Origin: Combretum micranthum
Lineage: Eukaryota > Streptophyta > Magnoliopsida > Myrtales > Combretaceae
NCBI GenBank assembly: GCA_024138025.1
Contig: JAMXBD010001098.1
Coordinates: forward strand, 248,001-312,000
Length of the DNA: 64,000 nucleotides
Direction of reading: 5' to 3'
Shown here piece by piece: positions 1-12,602 of this stretch; the first letter of the stretch is position 1, and each line of letters starts with the position of its first letter. The notes beneath the pieces were generated by a model, which searched no databases, was not told the DNA's origin, and worked only from the letters and a program-made list of their open reading frames with translations. A program made the translations under genes and the position numbers.

Positions 1-1629
1 TGAGCTTTGCTAGCAGTGCACTTGGAAGGATCACTGAACATTCATCTCCAACAATCTCCGTAAATAGCTCTTCTTATCCGCTTTTATCAGAGAATGTCTC
101 CTCTAAAACTTTTTCATGTTCAGACATTTGTGACAATGTTTCAACAAGTGGTAAGTTAACATGTAATGTTTTGGAAGGTTCTAAGAACTTACCTGACTAT
201 TCAGTGTCATGATCCTTGTTCAAACGAGTTAGATATGGTATTCGTGGCTTGTATGCTTGCACTTCACAGGATTGCTCCTTTCTTGTCTGTACCTCTTCTT
301 CCTCAGGCATCTCTTTTTTCTCAAGAATAACCTCTCTTTGGTGGTCAGATTGTAGATCTTTTCTACTCATAAGGGTTATCGCATTTACCTACTCTTTCGG
401 ATTTAGCTCGGTATTACTTAAAAGTGAACCAGGCTGCCTCTTAGATAACATCTTAACAAGTCACCCAATTTGGTTCTCTATATTATATATAGAGGCTTCT
501 TAGTTCCTATGGCGAGCTTCAAGAGTCTGAATAAACTGAGCCATCAATTCTTCTAACCCAGGTTTCTTTTCTTAGGGAATTAGAGGAAGTTGTGGAAGTT
601 GCTAAGACGATGGAAGCTAGAGAGTTTCCTGAGGAGGTGGCAGTTTTGGTTTTTGGAATCTAAGTGTTGAGTAGTTTACTCTCTACACATTTTGGTTATT
701 GGCATAAGAGAAATTGAGATGATTTCTCCATCATGGATTATATGTATTACTACATGGATTGTTCTGATATCTGCCCAGATTGCCTACAGAATCAACTTGC
801 TCAAGAGCCTCAAGATAAAAGTTCTTAGGACAATAATTCCCATATTGGAATTAAGGTGGTAGTTGGCTCTTTGACTCCATCACTTGCTTACTCAAGGCAT
901 CCATCTTCGCAAGCAGAGGAGTCATCATATCCACTTCATACATTCCAACCACTTTCTACTTCTCTGATTATGACTCTAATAGTAGTTATTCTTTGCCATT
1001 TCTTCAAACAGTTTCAGGGAATCCTTAGGTGTCTTTGTATTCAATGTGCCTCCAACTGATGCATCCATTGATTGACAGGTAATAGTGTTAAGACCATTAT
1101 AAAATGTTTGTACCTGCATCCAATTAGGCATCTAATGATGTGGACACTGTCTCAACAGATCTTTCCATCTCTGCCACACATCATAACGTGTCTTAGAATC
1201 CTGCTGTGTAAATGACGAGATGTCATTCCTCAATTTAGTAGTCTTGGAAGGTGGAAAATAATTGTCCAGGAACTGTTTAACCATATCATTCCAAGTCATG
1301 ATGGCACTTGGCCTCAGTGATGATAACCATGCCTTCGCCCATCCTCTCAATGAGAAAGGGAACAAGCGCATTCTCACTGGATCATCAGTTACTCCATTTT
1401 TTTTAAACGTCTTTCATATCTCCAAGAATGTATGTATGTGTGCATGTGGATCTTCATAAGGCAATCCATCAAATTGGCAATACTACTGCAGCAATTGAAT
1501 AACAACACTCTTGATCTCAAAATTGTTTACTACAATGGGCGACTTTACCAAAGTTGGTCCAGTTTCCTCCAAAGTCGGTCTAGCATACTCCAATTTTATT
1601 TTTGAAGCATCTTCATTGTTATCACCCAT
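1..1629 (-). pseudogene. Athila-type Ty3/Gypsy gag (to start of protease), decayed, cut by window edge
   Basis: Read on the minus strand from an ATG at 1629. Gag packages element RNA in cytoplasmic particles. The frame opens MGDNNEDASK and later shows the Retrotrans_gag core at 1377-1134, with RLFPFSLRGWAKAWL, FPPSKTTKLRNDI and LLRQCPHH, a set typical of plant Athila/Tat elements. Below 1134, recognisable Athila gag segments continue (for example FYNGLNTITCQSMDAS and VGMYEVDMMTPLLAKMDAL), with frame changes. In-frame stops sit at 1485-1483 (TAG), 1416-1414 (TGA) and 1134-1132 (TAG), with more further on, so this copy is dead. Segments resembling the gag-protease junction reach the left edge; pol would lie outside the window. 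The family call rests on remembered family motifs and is fairly secure; the exact clade is less so. Confidence 0.8.
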
Positions 1630-1876
1630 GGCTATGTCAAAATCAATGATCTCGCATTGTCTTTGGCTCTAAATTTGAGTACCCTATGAAAGGCTCTATC
1701 GATCTCTAGGTTTAAATCAAGAAGTCTTGCATATGAGCTTCTTGTCATGCACTTGCAAGAAAAGAAAAAAGAGTTATATTCTTATCAGGAATGTCAAGAA
1801 AGAAAGAGAAAGATAGAATCATCATAAAAAGAAGTTAGCTAAACTAGTAAACTTTAGGTGTTCCTAATATTGCCAA

Positions 1877-1899
1877 GTCCTCAACAACGGTACAAAAAA
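1877..1899 (-). other. Degenerate primer-binding site of the Athila-type element
   Basis: On the minus strand, just upstream of gag, the sequence reads TTTGTACCGTTGTTGAGGAC followed by TTGG. Athila-clade elements usually have a tRNA-Asp-type site of the form TGGCGCCGTTGCC here. The spacing and framework fit, with several C-to-T or G-to-A type changes. This is recognition by family pattern, not proof. Confidence 0.55.
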
Positions 1900-1901
1900 C
1901 T

Positions 1902-3271
1902 TGATGTGGATTTTTTAATGTAATCAATCAAATCAAATTAAAACTCTATTCTTACTTTGCAACCAATCCTAGGCAAGTGTACCTGTCAATTGTAGCAATG
2001 GTGTAAGCACATGGGTCATTCCACCAAAACCTATAATTACTAGTAATTACTCTAATTCTACTATTCAGCTAGTCTACATCGAATATAGCAAGAATAATTA
2101 ATAACTACTTAATTTAGTAACCCTAGAACAAATTATATCACACCTTCAAATATATATATATATATATATATCAATCACAAAACATACCCCTAGTCTTGAA
2201 TTGCCACTAACCTTATTCAAACTTCTAAAAGATATTCATTAATGGATTGTTATATTCTTGAATTGCAGGAGCCTTAAATTCATCAATCTCTCTTTCAAGA
2301 TGATAGAATTCTAATTCCATATGTCTAAAAGAAATTTTTTTTCATCAATAGATGCATACAAAATTGAATTAAAGATCATGGTTCCCTAAAAAGATCAAAT
2401 CTTGATGTAGAAAATTCATGCAATCTATGTCTAGAATCACATTCAATTCTCTTTATTTAGATAAATCTATTCAATTAGATGAAATTTCTTTCTATATAAG
2501 AAATCAAACATGCAATCAATTATGACTACAAATCAATCACAAAACAATAAAGAATATATGAATAGATTCAAGAAACATAAACTTCCATTACTAAAAGCAA
2601 CCCATGTCTACATTAGGGTTAAGGTTTATCAAGATCTAGGGTATAAAGATCTATTTTTCCATATGAAGATGATTACAATGATAAAGCATGGAAAAATAGA
2701 TAGAAAACATAGCTATAACCTTAAAAATGTAGTCGTGTGATCTCCAATAAGGTTTGGTGTTTTTCTCTTCAAAGCACTAATTTTGCTCTCTAGAGTTTGT
2801 GAAAAGAATATAAAATTATGATAAAGACGAGTTAAGACGCTATTTATAGAAGGGAATATTGTCTTCTATATGACATCCCACATAGCCTGTATTCGAGGCC
2901 GTGTAGGATGAAAAATGATGAAAAATTGCGACTAGAGGAAGTAGGCCGCCTTGTACATCAGTAGCTTTGGAATTTGGGCTGTCAACCTTGATGCGGCTTT
3001 CCTTGTTACAATTCAAAAACGCTTTTGCCCATTTTCGGTCCTCAACATGAGCATACTACACAGCTTGTGTATGATCTTGTGTACTTCAAAATTGCTTGCT
3101 GTTCAAATTTTTTCTCCAACACTAGTGTTCTACAAAACTTGTGTAGATTCTTGTGTATGTTGTAAATCTTCTAGATTCCTATTTTTTCAACAAAATCTTG
3201 CTTAACTCATCCAATAGTCTTCATTAAGCTCAATATTATCATTTATCCATGAAATTGACATTTTAACCACA
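1902..3271 (-). repeat. Probable 5' LTR of the Athila-type element
   Basis: The stretch between the primer-binding site and the start of the duplicated DUF241 region. Read on the minus strand it would begin TGTGGTTAAAATG at 3271 and end ...CA at 1902. A good minus-strand TATA box, TATAAATA, lies at 2848-2841, where a U3 promoter is expected. The distal LTR is outside the window, so neither border nor target duplication can be checked; the ends are inferred. It contains a (TA)n run near 2149-2170. A plus-strand open frame at 2510-2740 shows nothing recognisable. Confidence 0.45.
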
Positions 3272-4593
3272 TAAGTATCATTTTCTTTAATAATTCATAT
3301 ACATATAATATCATATGGAAATAATGTGAATAATAAAGGTCTTTGACATTTATCAAAAACATAAATGTAACTATCTTATTTGATTTAGAACCTACTTTTC
3401 CATACATGTTAATGAAAAGGTGCTCAAATCTTCATATGATGCAAAATTATGTATGGTTTTATAATTTTTTTTTCCGACTAATCCTATAAATTATTAATTA
3501 ATTTGTCATACATTAACTTTGATCAAATCATTAATTATAATCGAATCTTTAAAATACTTACAATTATTAACTGTTTAACTCTTATAATTGTTTTAATAAT
3601 TAGATAATAGATGAAGTGGGACGGTGAATAATACCATCAAAGTTCTCATTCATGAATACTTATTTGTTTATTTATTTTCTCTTTTCTATAGTTGAATCTT
3701 TATTGTTTACCGATGGCTGTGCAGCAACTCAATTATATCGTCCCATGTGTTTACTAGTTAGAAAAAAACAAAAAAGTTGGAATCTATATAGTTTTGGCAT
3801 ATGATTTTGACATCTTATGTTCGAAGACGGATGTAACATAAAGGCAAGAATATGAAAAAAAGCAATGGCATCCTACTGAATTATTGACCACAATTTTAAT
3901 AAGAAATATCTATGTACTAGAATATACCTTAACGACTATACCGAAAGTGCATTCGTAAAGGATGTTCTTCACTTCAACATGTTATTCTTCAAGATTTCGT
4001 GTTCGAGCACGTAATTTCCAATGACTAGGGTAATAGAATCTGAAAAACGATAACATTTACATTTACTTACTAACAATCCCAAATTAGATAAAGGGCGAAA
4101 AAATGGAAAGAAGCAGCATGAATTTCAATTATCTCATTGGAAACTTGAACGGTTTCTAATTACCCCATCTTCACAATGGACAAATAGATTTTAATTATTT
4201 GAAAACTTTGTTTAATGTTGTTTGCCATTACTGATGCCTTGAAGTTATACAATTCAGGACAGACATGGCTGACAATGTCCATTTTATAAAATGTTGTACA
4301 ACTTCAATATTATATTTCCATGACGGGGTAATGTGGCAATATAGGAAACAAGAAATGGAGATGACCGTTCACTTGCATTTCGATGAACAAACACTCAAAT
4401 GACAAGAAAGCAGGACAGCTCGTAGGTATTTGTTTTATGACAATGGGCTAATTAATAATGTGATTTTACGCCCAGGAAAATGACAAACTAACAGCTTGAT
4501 GTGACAGTTTTTGTTCTTTTTCGAAAGACCGTGATTCCATCCTTACTAACGTAACCAACTTGTGTTGGAGTATAGATGTGACCTTTACGCCTA

Positions 4594-4610
4594 CATATAA
4601 TCCTATATAT
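4594..4610 (+). promoter_or_regulatory. Putative TATA box of the DUF241 gene
   Basis: Two overlapping TATA-like words (CATATAATC and CTATATATG) lie 66-82 bases before the ATG at 4676, a usual distance for a short plant leader. In duplication copy 2 the equivalent site (about 7755-7785) is altered. Confidence 0.45.
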
Positions 4611-4675
4611 GTGGGGGCTTGCGAATCGGCCTAATCACCACAAGCTTGAGGTTTGTGGGGGAAGGGGGGTAAAAA

Positions 4676-5614
4676 ATGGTAAGCGCAATGGGAAAGAACA
4701 TGAAAAACACCCAGTACAATGTAAGATCCATTAGCTTGCCTTCTAGGTCACATCCTAGTACTGTTGGAGTTGAAGAGGAGCTTAACAAGATCAAATCTTG
4801 GGAAGCAACCTCAACTCTGTCTTTGGGATCAATTCGACCTGGTCTTGACAGCTTGATGAATGCGTATCTTTCTTTAGATGAGCTTCTCAATATGTCATCC
4901 ACACAACAAGTCCTGTCTATGAACAAGACCGAAAAATGCGTCGATGAACTTTTGGACGGATCGGTCAAGCTTCTAGACATATGTGGTATCATAAGGGAAC
5001 TTGGTGTGCAGACCAAGGAACATGTTCAAGTACTTCAATCTGCTTTTCGCAGGCGAAAAGGAGATTCTAGCATTGAGACATCAATCCATGACTATACCCT
5101 TTTTAGGAAAAGAATGAAGAAGGATGCCAAAAGGCAGATTAGTTCATTGAAGCAGATGGATAGCAAACTTGGAGCAGCCTATTCAATGCTAGAACAAGAT
5201 CACCATCTCATAGCAGTGATAAGAATGCTAACTGAAGTCAACACCTCAAGCAGTTCCGTCTTCCAATCCCTCTTGTCGCTCTTATCAACCCCAATATCGA
5301 ACCCGAAAGCCACAAAGTGGTCACTTGTGAAGAAACTAGTTCACAAGGGAGCAATAGCGTGTGAAGAGAAAAATGGTGCTGCGAATGAATTAGAATGTGT
5401 TGATGCATTCTTATACAAGCATATTTCAAATGGAGCAGCTGATGCCGAGAAGACGCAGTTCATTCACAAGCAATTAGTACCTTTGGAAATGAGCATTAGT
5501 AATATCGATGATGGCCTTGAGTGCCTCTTTAGGCGCATGATCAAAGCCAGAGCCACCCTGTTGAACATACTCTCTAACGGGCGATCCCACCAGCTTTCTG
5601 ATTATTATTTTTAA
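4676..5614 (+). CDS. DUF241 family protein (BPS1-like/uncharacterised plant family), intact
   Basis: A single-exon frame of 312 codons, ATG to TAA. The N-terminus has the family hallmark YNVRSISLPSRSHPS (about residues 16-30), then EEELNKIKSW. The middle has a helix-rich block with LSLDELLNM, DELLDGSVKLLDICG and the basic FRRRKG, then YTLFRKRMKKDAKRQ. The C-terminus holds LECLFRRMIKARATLLNILS. This order and a length near 300 residues are typical of plant DUF241 proteins (Pfam PF03087), which are intronless, often tandemly duplicated and of unknown biochemical function. I see no signal peptide, catalytic motif or clear membrane segment. The first ATG is chosen because the conserved block follows closely; residues M5 and M9 are alternatives. 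A damaged tandem copy lies downstream and a third copy lies near 60 kb. The family call is firm; the function is unknown. Confidence 0.92.
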   Translation: MVSAMGKNMKNTQYNVRSISLPSRSHPSTVGVEEELNKIKSWEATSTLSLGSIRPGLDSLMNAYLSLDELLNMSSTQQVLSMNKTEKCVDELLDGSVKLLDICGIIRELGVQTKEHVQVLQSAFRRRKGDSSIETSIHDYTLFRKRMKKDAKRQISSLKQMDSKLGAAYSMLEQDHHLIAVIRMLTEVNTSSSSVFQSLLSLLSTPISNPKATKWSLVKKLVHKGAIACEEKNGAANELECVDAFLYKHISNGAADAEKTQFIHKQLVPLEMSISNIDDGLECLFRRMIKARATLLNILSNGRSHQLSDYYF

Positions 5615-7839
5615 GAGCATCCAGTTTAGAGATGAATGGATCTTCTAAGGTATCTGATCATAGATACAAAAGTTTTGTACATGTACAGACACAATATCAA
5701 TGGGAGAAAAACTACCATTACTATTACAAGTAAAACTACACACCAGATCGTATTAATTTCCTAACTCTTCTCAATCTCAGCTTTCAGTTGTTTACAAGAT
5801 GATCAAAACTCAATCTATCTTCTAAATACCTAATTGTGAGGTTTTGGTTTATCAATTTCTTGAATTGCTCATAACTGAATATGCAACTACAGTGGAAGTT
5901 GTCTGCACAAAAATCATAAGTTGTTGACTGGTTGAGACATTCCTACGCCTATCGTAATCTCCAGCATCTTCCTTGCTTTACGATGTTTCGTTTATAGACG
6001 TCGTACGCAAACATGCACCAGGATAAGGTTCTCAGCTTTGCTGCACCATAGCATGTGCTTGAACTGAGACAGAGACAGAAAATTAATGGTATTACAACGT
6101 GAAATATCAACTATTCTAAGGCCAGATTATCCCCACTACAAAGAACAAATCATCCTCGGCAAATACAAAACTTTCTTTTGTAAATCTTTCTTAATTGAAA
6201 TAATCAGCCATATATATTTTGCCGGAGAATGGTTAAAATTTGAACAGATATGACTACTGGTTTAAGCCTGTTTGTTTAGTAAACATAATCGTTGATATTC
6301 ATTGATGGTAAAATGATATGTTTGAAGAGGAACATAGATGTAGCTATCTTGTTTGGTTTAGGATCTACTTTCCCATATATCATTATAACATTAATGAAAA
6401 GGTATTCATATTTATATAAAATGAAAAATTATGTATGGTTTTATTCTCTTTTTACGTAGCAATTCTATAACTTATTAAAGGGTTTACATTAACTACGATT
6501 TAATCCTTAACTATAATCGAATCTTTAAAATATCCATAATTAATAACTATTATCTCTTATAATTATTTTAATAGTTAGCTCATAAGTGCGGAGCTCTCAA
6601 TAGGACCATGAAGATTTCAGCCGTACGGTGTCGATTTATTTTCCTTGTCTATATAGTTGTTTACCGATGGCTTTCTGGCAACTCAATTATATGTTCCAAG
6701 ATATGTTTATTAGTTTTTTTTTTTTAAAGGTTGGAATCTACACAATTATGACAGATGATTTTGAAATCTTATGTTTAAAGATGGATGTAACATAAAGGCA
6801 AGAATATGGAAAAGGCAAATGCATCCAACTGAATTATTGACCACAATTTTAATAAGAAATATCTATATATAGAATATACCTTAACGACTATCTCGAAAGT
6901 GCGTTTGTAAAGGATGTTTTCACTTCGATATGTTATTCCTCAAAACTTTCATTCCAATTCGCAATCTCCAATGATTAGGGTACTAGAATTTCAAAACCGT
7001 TGACAGTTATATTTCTTTACTAACAATCCCAAATTAGACAAAGGAAAAAAGAAATGGAAAGAAACATCATGAATTTCAATTATCTCATTGGAATCTTGAA
7101 TGTTGCTAACAACCTATCTTCAAAAAGGACAGATATATCTTTTAATTATTTTAAAACTTTGTTTAATGTTGTTTTCCATTATTTATGCCTTGTGGTTCTA
7201 AATTCAGAATAGACATAGCTGACAATGTCCATTTCATGAAAGGTTGTAGAACTTCAATATTATATTTCCATAAGGGCTAATGTGGCAATATAGGAAACAA
7301 GAAATGGAGATGACTGTTCACTTGACTTCCCATGGGCAAACACACAAATGACAAGAAAGCAGGGCACCTCGGAGGTATTTATTTTATGACTATGGGGTAA
7401 CTTATAATGTAATTTTAGGGCAAGGAAAATGACAGCTAACAACTTCATAGGAGTACCACAATCACTTCACATGGTCACGTGAAAGGCTTCAATGAGTATT
7501 TTACATGATATAATATGCACATAATGAGTAACATTAGTAATTTTTTAGCATGTAATCATATTAAGGGTGTTTACTTTAAAAACTACACAATATCTTATTC
7601 ATATATTAAAATATAATTGGTAGCTACCCACCACGTATACATATAATGATTATAGTCATAGTTAGACGTGATAATTTTTTCCATTTTGAAAGACTAATTT
7701 TTTTCCTTGCTAACGTAAAGAACTTGTGTTGGTGTATAGATATGACAGTTCTTTCTACATATATTTTCCTACAAATATTTGGGCTTATGAATTGACCTAA
7801 TCACCACAAACTTGAAGTTTGTGGGGGGAGAAAGAAAAC

Positions 7840-8760
7840 ATGGTGAGCGTAATGGTAAAGATCAAGAAAAAATACATTGTAAAATCTATTAGTTTGCCTC
7901 CTAGGTCAAATCCTAGTACTGTTGGAGTTGAAGAGAGCTTAACAACATCAAATCTTGGGAAGCTACTTCAACTTTATCTATGGGATCAATTCAATCTAGT
8001 CTTGATAGCACGATGAATGTGTATCTTTCTTTGGATGAGCTTCTCAATATGTCATCTACACAACAAGTCTTGTCTATGACAAGATGAAAAATAGTTGATG
8101 AACTTTTGGATGGATCGTCAAGCTTCTAGACATGTGTATCATAAGGGAACTTGGTGCAAACTAAGGAACATGTTCAAGTACTTCAATCTGCATTTCGCAG
8201 GCGAAAGGGAGATTTTAGCATTGAGACATCAATCCATGACTATGCTCTTTTTAGGAAGAGAATGAAGAAGGACACCAAAAGGTTATGATTCATTGAAGCA
8301 GATAGATAGCAAACTTGGAGCAACCCATTCAATGCAAGAACAATATCACCATCTCATAGCAGTGATAAGAGTGCTCATTGAAGTCAATTCCTCAAGCAGT
8401 TTCATCTTCCAATCTCTCTTGTCACTCTTATCAGCCCCAATATCTAACCTGAAAACCACAAAGTGGTTGCTTGTGAAGAAACTTGTGCACAAGGGAGCAA
8501 TAGCTTGTGAAGAGAAACATGGTGTCGCGAATGAATTAGAATGTATTGATGCATTCTTATACAAGCTTATTTCAAATGGAGTAGCTAATTCTAAGAAGGC
8601 GCAATTCATACACAAGCAATCGATGCCTTTGGAAATTAGCATTAGTAATATTGATAATGGACTTAGGGGCGTCTTTAAGCGCATGATCAAGGCCAGAGCA
8701 ACCTTGTTGAACATACTCTCTAACGAGCGATCTCGCCAGCTTTTTTATTATTATTTTTTA
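7840..8760 (+). pseudogene. DUF241 tandem copy, frameshifted pseudogene
   Basis: Aligns along its whole length with the intact gene at 4676-5614, starting at an ATG at 7840. A one-base loss where copy 1 has GAAGAGGAGCTT (here GAAGAGAGCTT, about 7934) shifts the frame after the VGVEE block. More small deletions occur near 8085-8160, and codons are altered near 8283. From 8293 a long frame recovers the C-terminal two fifths (MKQIDSKLGATHS ... ATLLNILSN). The original stop is lost, so that frame runs through the flank and into the Harbinger left end, stopping at 8950-8952. The TATA region is also changed. It is unlikely to make a functional protein. Confidence 0.88.
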
Positions 8761-9360
8761 GAGCATCTAGTTTTGAAAGGAATTGATCTTTTAAGAGCAC
8801 TTGCATCCATGTGGTCCTTCACAAAGGCCTTTAGGTGCCAATCAACACCTGAAGGAATTCTCCTCCTGAATGATCTCATTATTTTATCCATAGGTTCCTT
8901 CACAAAAATTCCTTCACTCTTTTTTATATATAATATCTTATATTTAATCTAAAAAAAAAAATCTATACAGTATATGACATACATATATTAAATATTCAAA
9001 ATATATATTATATGATCATATTAATATGTAATATTAAAATAATAAATTAATATTAATAAATTATACAAAAATGAAAAACAAATATTGACATTTGAGAATA
9101 TAATAATAAAATTTATATTAATTTAAGATAATAGCTGACTTAAAACCAACAATAACTTACTTTAATATAAATAACCAATACAACAATAAAGGAACATAAT
9201 CACATCTAAACGAAAGTAATAAGCACCAAAATAAGAAACATAATTTAAAAACATGAACAATCAATAGATGATAGAAAATTTCTGACTAGTAAACATTAAA
9301 TAGAACATCTAAATCGTTGCCACGAATGTTCGATCAAGTTGACTTGTAGCTAGCGATGCT

Positions 9361-10612
9361 TTACCCCATCATGAAGTCGAATATTGTATTCGATAGATGT
9401 CCATAATTCGCAATATAATTGTGAGAAATGTGAGGTGTCGAATCACTGGTGTCTCGCGATTCATAATCCGAAACTCCGTAAGTAAAGTTGTAGCCATTGC
9501 ATTCATCCTCAACTATCATATTATGTAAATTATACATGCTCTCATGATTTTTCCAATGACTTCTTGATCCCAAAAACGTGAAAGCCTACGAACTATGTGA
9601 AAACGAGATTGTAGCACTCCAAAAGCTCGTCCAACATCTTTTGTACATCCTTCTTGGTGCCAAGCAAATAATTACTCTTTTGGACCACGTGGGTATGAAA
9701 TAGACTTCACAAATGTTGACCACTCTCAATATATATTATTTGTTAGATAATATCATGTATTATAGTTTTTACCATTGATAGAATAGTTAATTGGAGGAGC
9801 TTGTCCCTTGAGAACATCATCAAATAGAGGCAAACACTTTAATCAATTAATATCATTGTTTGAACCGAGACACCAAAAAATGCATGACATATCCAAGTAT
9901 CATATGAAGCAACAGCTTCAAGCATAATTATTGGAGAGTCGTGATCCTCTCAAGTGTACATGTCGTGCCATGCAACTAGACAATTCTTCCACTTTCAATG
10001 CATACAATCAATACTTCCTAACATGCTAGGGAATTCACATTGCTTAGCGATAGTAAGTAAGCGTTGAATATTGGTAGGATTAGGGCTATGTAGGCACTCA
10101 TCACCAAAACAAGTAATGACACCTTCAAAAAATGTTTTACACATTTTATTATTATATTCTCACCCATTCATAAATAATTATCCAAAGCATCGCTTGCTAC
10201 CCCGTATGTCAGCATTTGAATAGCTATTTTGCAATTTTGTAATGACGAAGCTCTAAGTCTACCGGCAGCATCCCTCTTGTTGAAAATAGGGAGAGTAATC
10301 TTGTAGTGCTTGCACAATGCAAAGGAATACACCTTTCCTCATTCGAAATCTTCATCGAAATTGCTCATCAGTATATATCGGGTTATCCAAGAAGTATTTG
10401 AAATATAAACAGTTGTGACCTTCAAGATGACCTCTATCAATATACTTTCTTTTACATCATCTTGTGGATGAACTTGCGGTTAACTCTGGAAACATTTGAT
10501 ATGAAGAACTTATGAGCTCTATTTCATTGTTGCTTAATTCTGAAAGAAATAATTCTTCAACTGCCTCATGGGCTACTTTTTCCAACTCAGAATCACAGCT
10601 ACTTGATGACAT
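9361..10612 (-). pseudogene. PIF/Harbinger transposase (DDE, Tnp_4 type), decayed
   Basis: Starts at an ATG at 10612 (MSSSSCDSELEKVAHEAVEE) and ends at TAA 9361-9363. Family landmarks appear in order across several frames: KYIDRGHLEGHNCLY, FRMRKGVFLCIVQAL, YFQQEG, then the catalytic region FPSMLGSIDCMH, WHDMYT, IIMLEAVASYDTWICHAFF, and finally LHNMIVEDE near the C-terminus. The D in GSID and the D of ASYD...W are in the places where plant Harbinger nucleases carry conserved acidic residues. There are many stops (for example within TR*CKR, EQFR*RF, MH*KW) and frameshifts, so the enzyme is inactive. The intact protein would cut and paste the element using the ORF1 partner. Identification is by remembered family motifs. 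Confidence 0.85.
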
Positions 10613-10692
10613 GATTATATAAGAGAGTGAATAGGTTTTGATTTGGATGAAAAAGGGAAATGTGGTAATGTTGGTGAGGATATGTTTGTTTG

Positions 10693-10726
<34 letters not shown>

Positions 10727-11234
10727 GAATAATGGACACTCCTATAACATGTAGTTTTTTTCATATTGATTTCAATGATAGCTACCTTTACAATGATTAC
10801 TTTTTAGAAATTGATTCGTTGCCTTTACAATGGCTAGTTTTCTTTAATTGGTTTGAGTGATTAATGGCAAGTTCTTCAATGGCTATACTTTCAAATAAAT
10901 TCCATTCATAAATACTCTTACAATGACTAATGATATAATTAATGGAGACGTACACACATTAAAACCTACCATGGGAGCTATTTTATTTGAAGAAATTTTT
11001 ACAATGGCTATTTCAAAATAGAACTAATTGTTACTTTTCCTTTGCATTATATCTTTACGCACCTCTCAATCCATTGCCTTCACACTTCATCCATTGACGA
11101 TGTATCTGTAAATTTTATTGATTTTTCCCACTCAAGTTGCTTCTAACATTCCTTTTGTTCTTTAAGATGGGTGTATTTACGCAACACATCAATTTTTTCA
11201 CGAGCTATATTACTTATACCATCTAACTTCTCAA

Positions 11235-12242
11235 TCATTTCATCCACTTGCTTACTACATTCAGATTTTTCTTTTCATTTTCTCTTACTTGCCACTTTAC
11301 CAGTGGTCGAATGACAACTTTAGTGACTTCATCATTTTTCGGTGCATCATTATTTGAGGATGAACTTATATACGTTCTAGATGCACTTACCTTGGTTCGC
11401 TTGCTCTGGCCTTTTTTTGTCATTTGCTTTGAGACCTCCATTTAGGTTCATTTCGCAATATAACCCAACAATGCTCCACCAAACATTGTTTTTTCTCATT
11501 TTGTTTGAATAAATCATGAGCATCTTCTATATAATCTTGCTCTTTTTTGCACTTTCAACTCGTCGTTTTATTTGGTCATAGTAAGCCTTGAACTTCATAA
11601 CATCCTTTGAGATTTTCGTCTTACGAGATTTGCATTGTTGCAATGTTCGTTTTCGTGGTTTTTCTCCAGCCTAAGGCCTTGTCCTTCCTCGAAGCTTTTA
11701 TAAACTCGATGCCAAAATGTCTCGAGTGGTTGACTATTTCTAATAATTAGGTCTTTACTAACCCTTAACCATGCATAAATAAGAAGCTTATCATCAATAT
11801 GCTCCCACTTTTTCCGACATCCGTCATCTCATTTATTTTCATCATCTTCCTCATCTTGCAAATTTACTTGTTGGGAATTTTGTGAAAATTGAGAAATTGT
11901 GCTACTAAGTGTTTGTGTCGATTGATCTATTGTAGGTTGAGAAAGAGTTGCTCCAATTGGAGTGAATTATTGTATATTTTCAAGCCCAAATTTAGGAGCA
12001 TATTTAAAACATGAAGGCATCATCCCACTCGGACTTGGAATAAAATTAAATGATGAACTCAAATTAGGAAAACTTTGGCTCATCATTAGAAAATTTTGAG
12101 GATTTTGAAAATTTGGTATATTTTGGAAATATGCACTAAATAAAAAATAAAAGTTACTTTGTGAATTTATGGAAATTTGAAAATTTTGTGTGTTTTGTAG
12201 ATCATTGGATGGTGGGAAATTTTGCAAATTATTAGATTTCAT
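11235..12242 (-). pseudogene. PIF/Harbinger ORF1 (Myb/SANT, NAM-associated type), decayed
   Basis: Read from an ATG at 12242 (MKSNNLQNFPPSNDL). The N-terminus is rich in Asn, Phe, Pro and Gln (NIPNFQNPQNF, SPSGMMPSCF). Next comes a Myb-like part with HIDDKLLIYAWLRVSKDLI and ETFWHRVYKSF, then a Lys/Ser-rich tail ending at 11235. Plant databases often label such genes NAM-associated or, misleadingly, glutathione S-transferase T3-like. In active Harbinger systems ORF1 helps the transposase bind DNA and enter the nucleus. Stops and frameshifts between about 11440 and 11970 break it. Its position upstream of the transposase on the same strand matches the standard two-gene layout. Confidence 0.7.
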
Positions 12243-12602
12243 ATATATATATATATATAATATCTCAACTTTCAAAAAGGAAAAATTTTGTAGGATAGTA
12301 AATGATAGTAGAATTTTGAGTAAATGATAAATGAGATATGTCATATATTTATACTTGAAAAGGAAAGAAACAAATTTACTATTGCAAATTACAACGGAAA
12401 CCTGCATCCAAAGTCTCAAACGTAAACTCGCAAATATTCCAAACGTAAACCTGCAAGATAACGTCTCCATTTTTAAGTTGGAAATCATCAAAACATTAAA
12501 GAAATTATTAAAATAGTATGAATCCAGCTTTTGCGATGTTTTAACGTCTCCAATTTACTTTAGAGTGAATTCTACAAGGTCAAGAATTGCGTTGTTATTA
12601 TT

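Larger units (their letters stand above)
3340..6300 (+). repeat. Tandem duplication copy 1 (unit of about 3 kb with DUF241 gene)
   Basis: Upstream, coding and downstream sequence here is repeated in the same order at 6325-8794 and then 13062-about 14100. Shared landmarks include the tract around 3880-3945 (matching about 6825-6890), the coding sequence, and the 3' flank from 5645 (matching 13062 onward). Copy 1 is uninterrupted and keeps the intact gene, so it serves as the reference for changes in copy 2. Confidence 0.88.

Noticed and set aside
4603..5016. A 137-codon minus-strand frame overlapping the DUF241 gene
   Set aside because: It is antisense to the conserved DUF241 coding sequence and has no features of its own.
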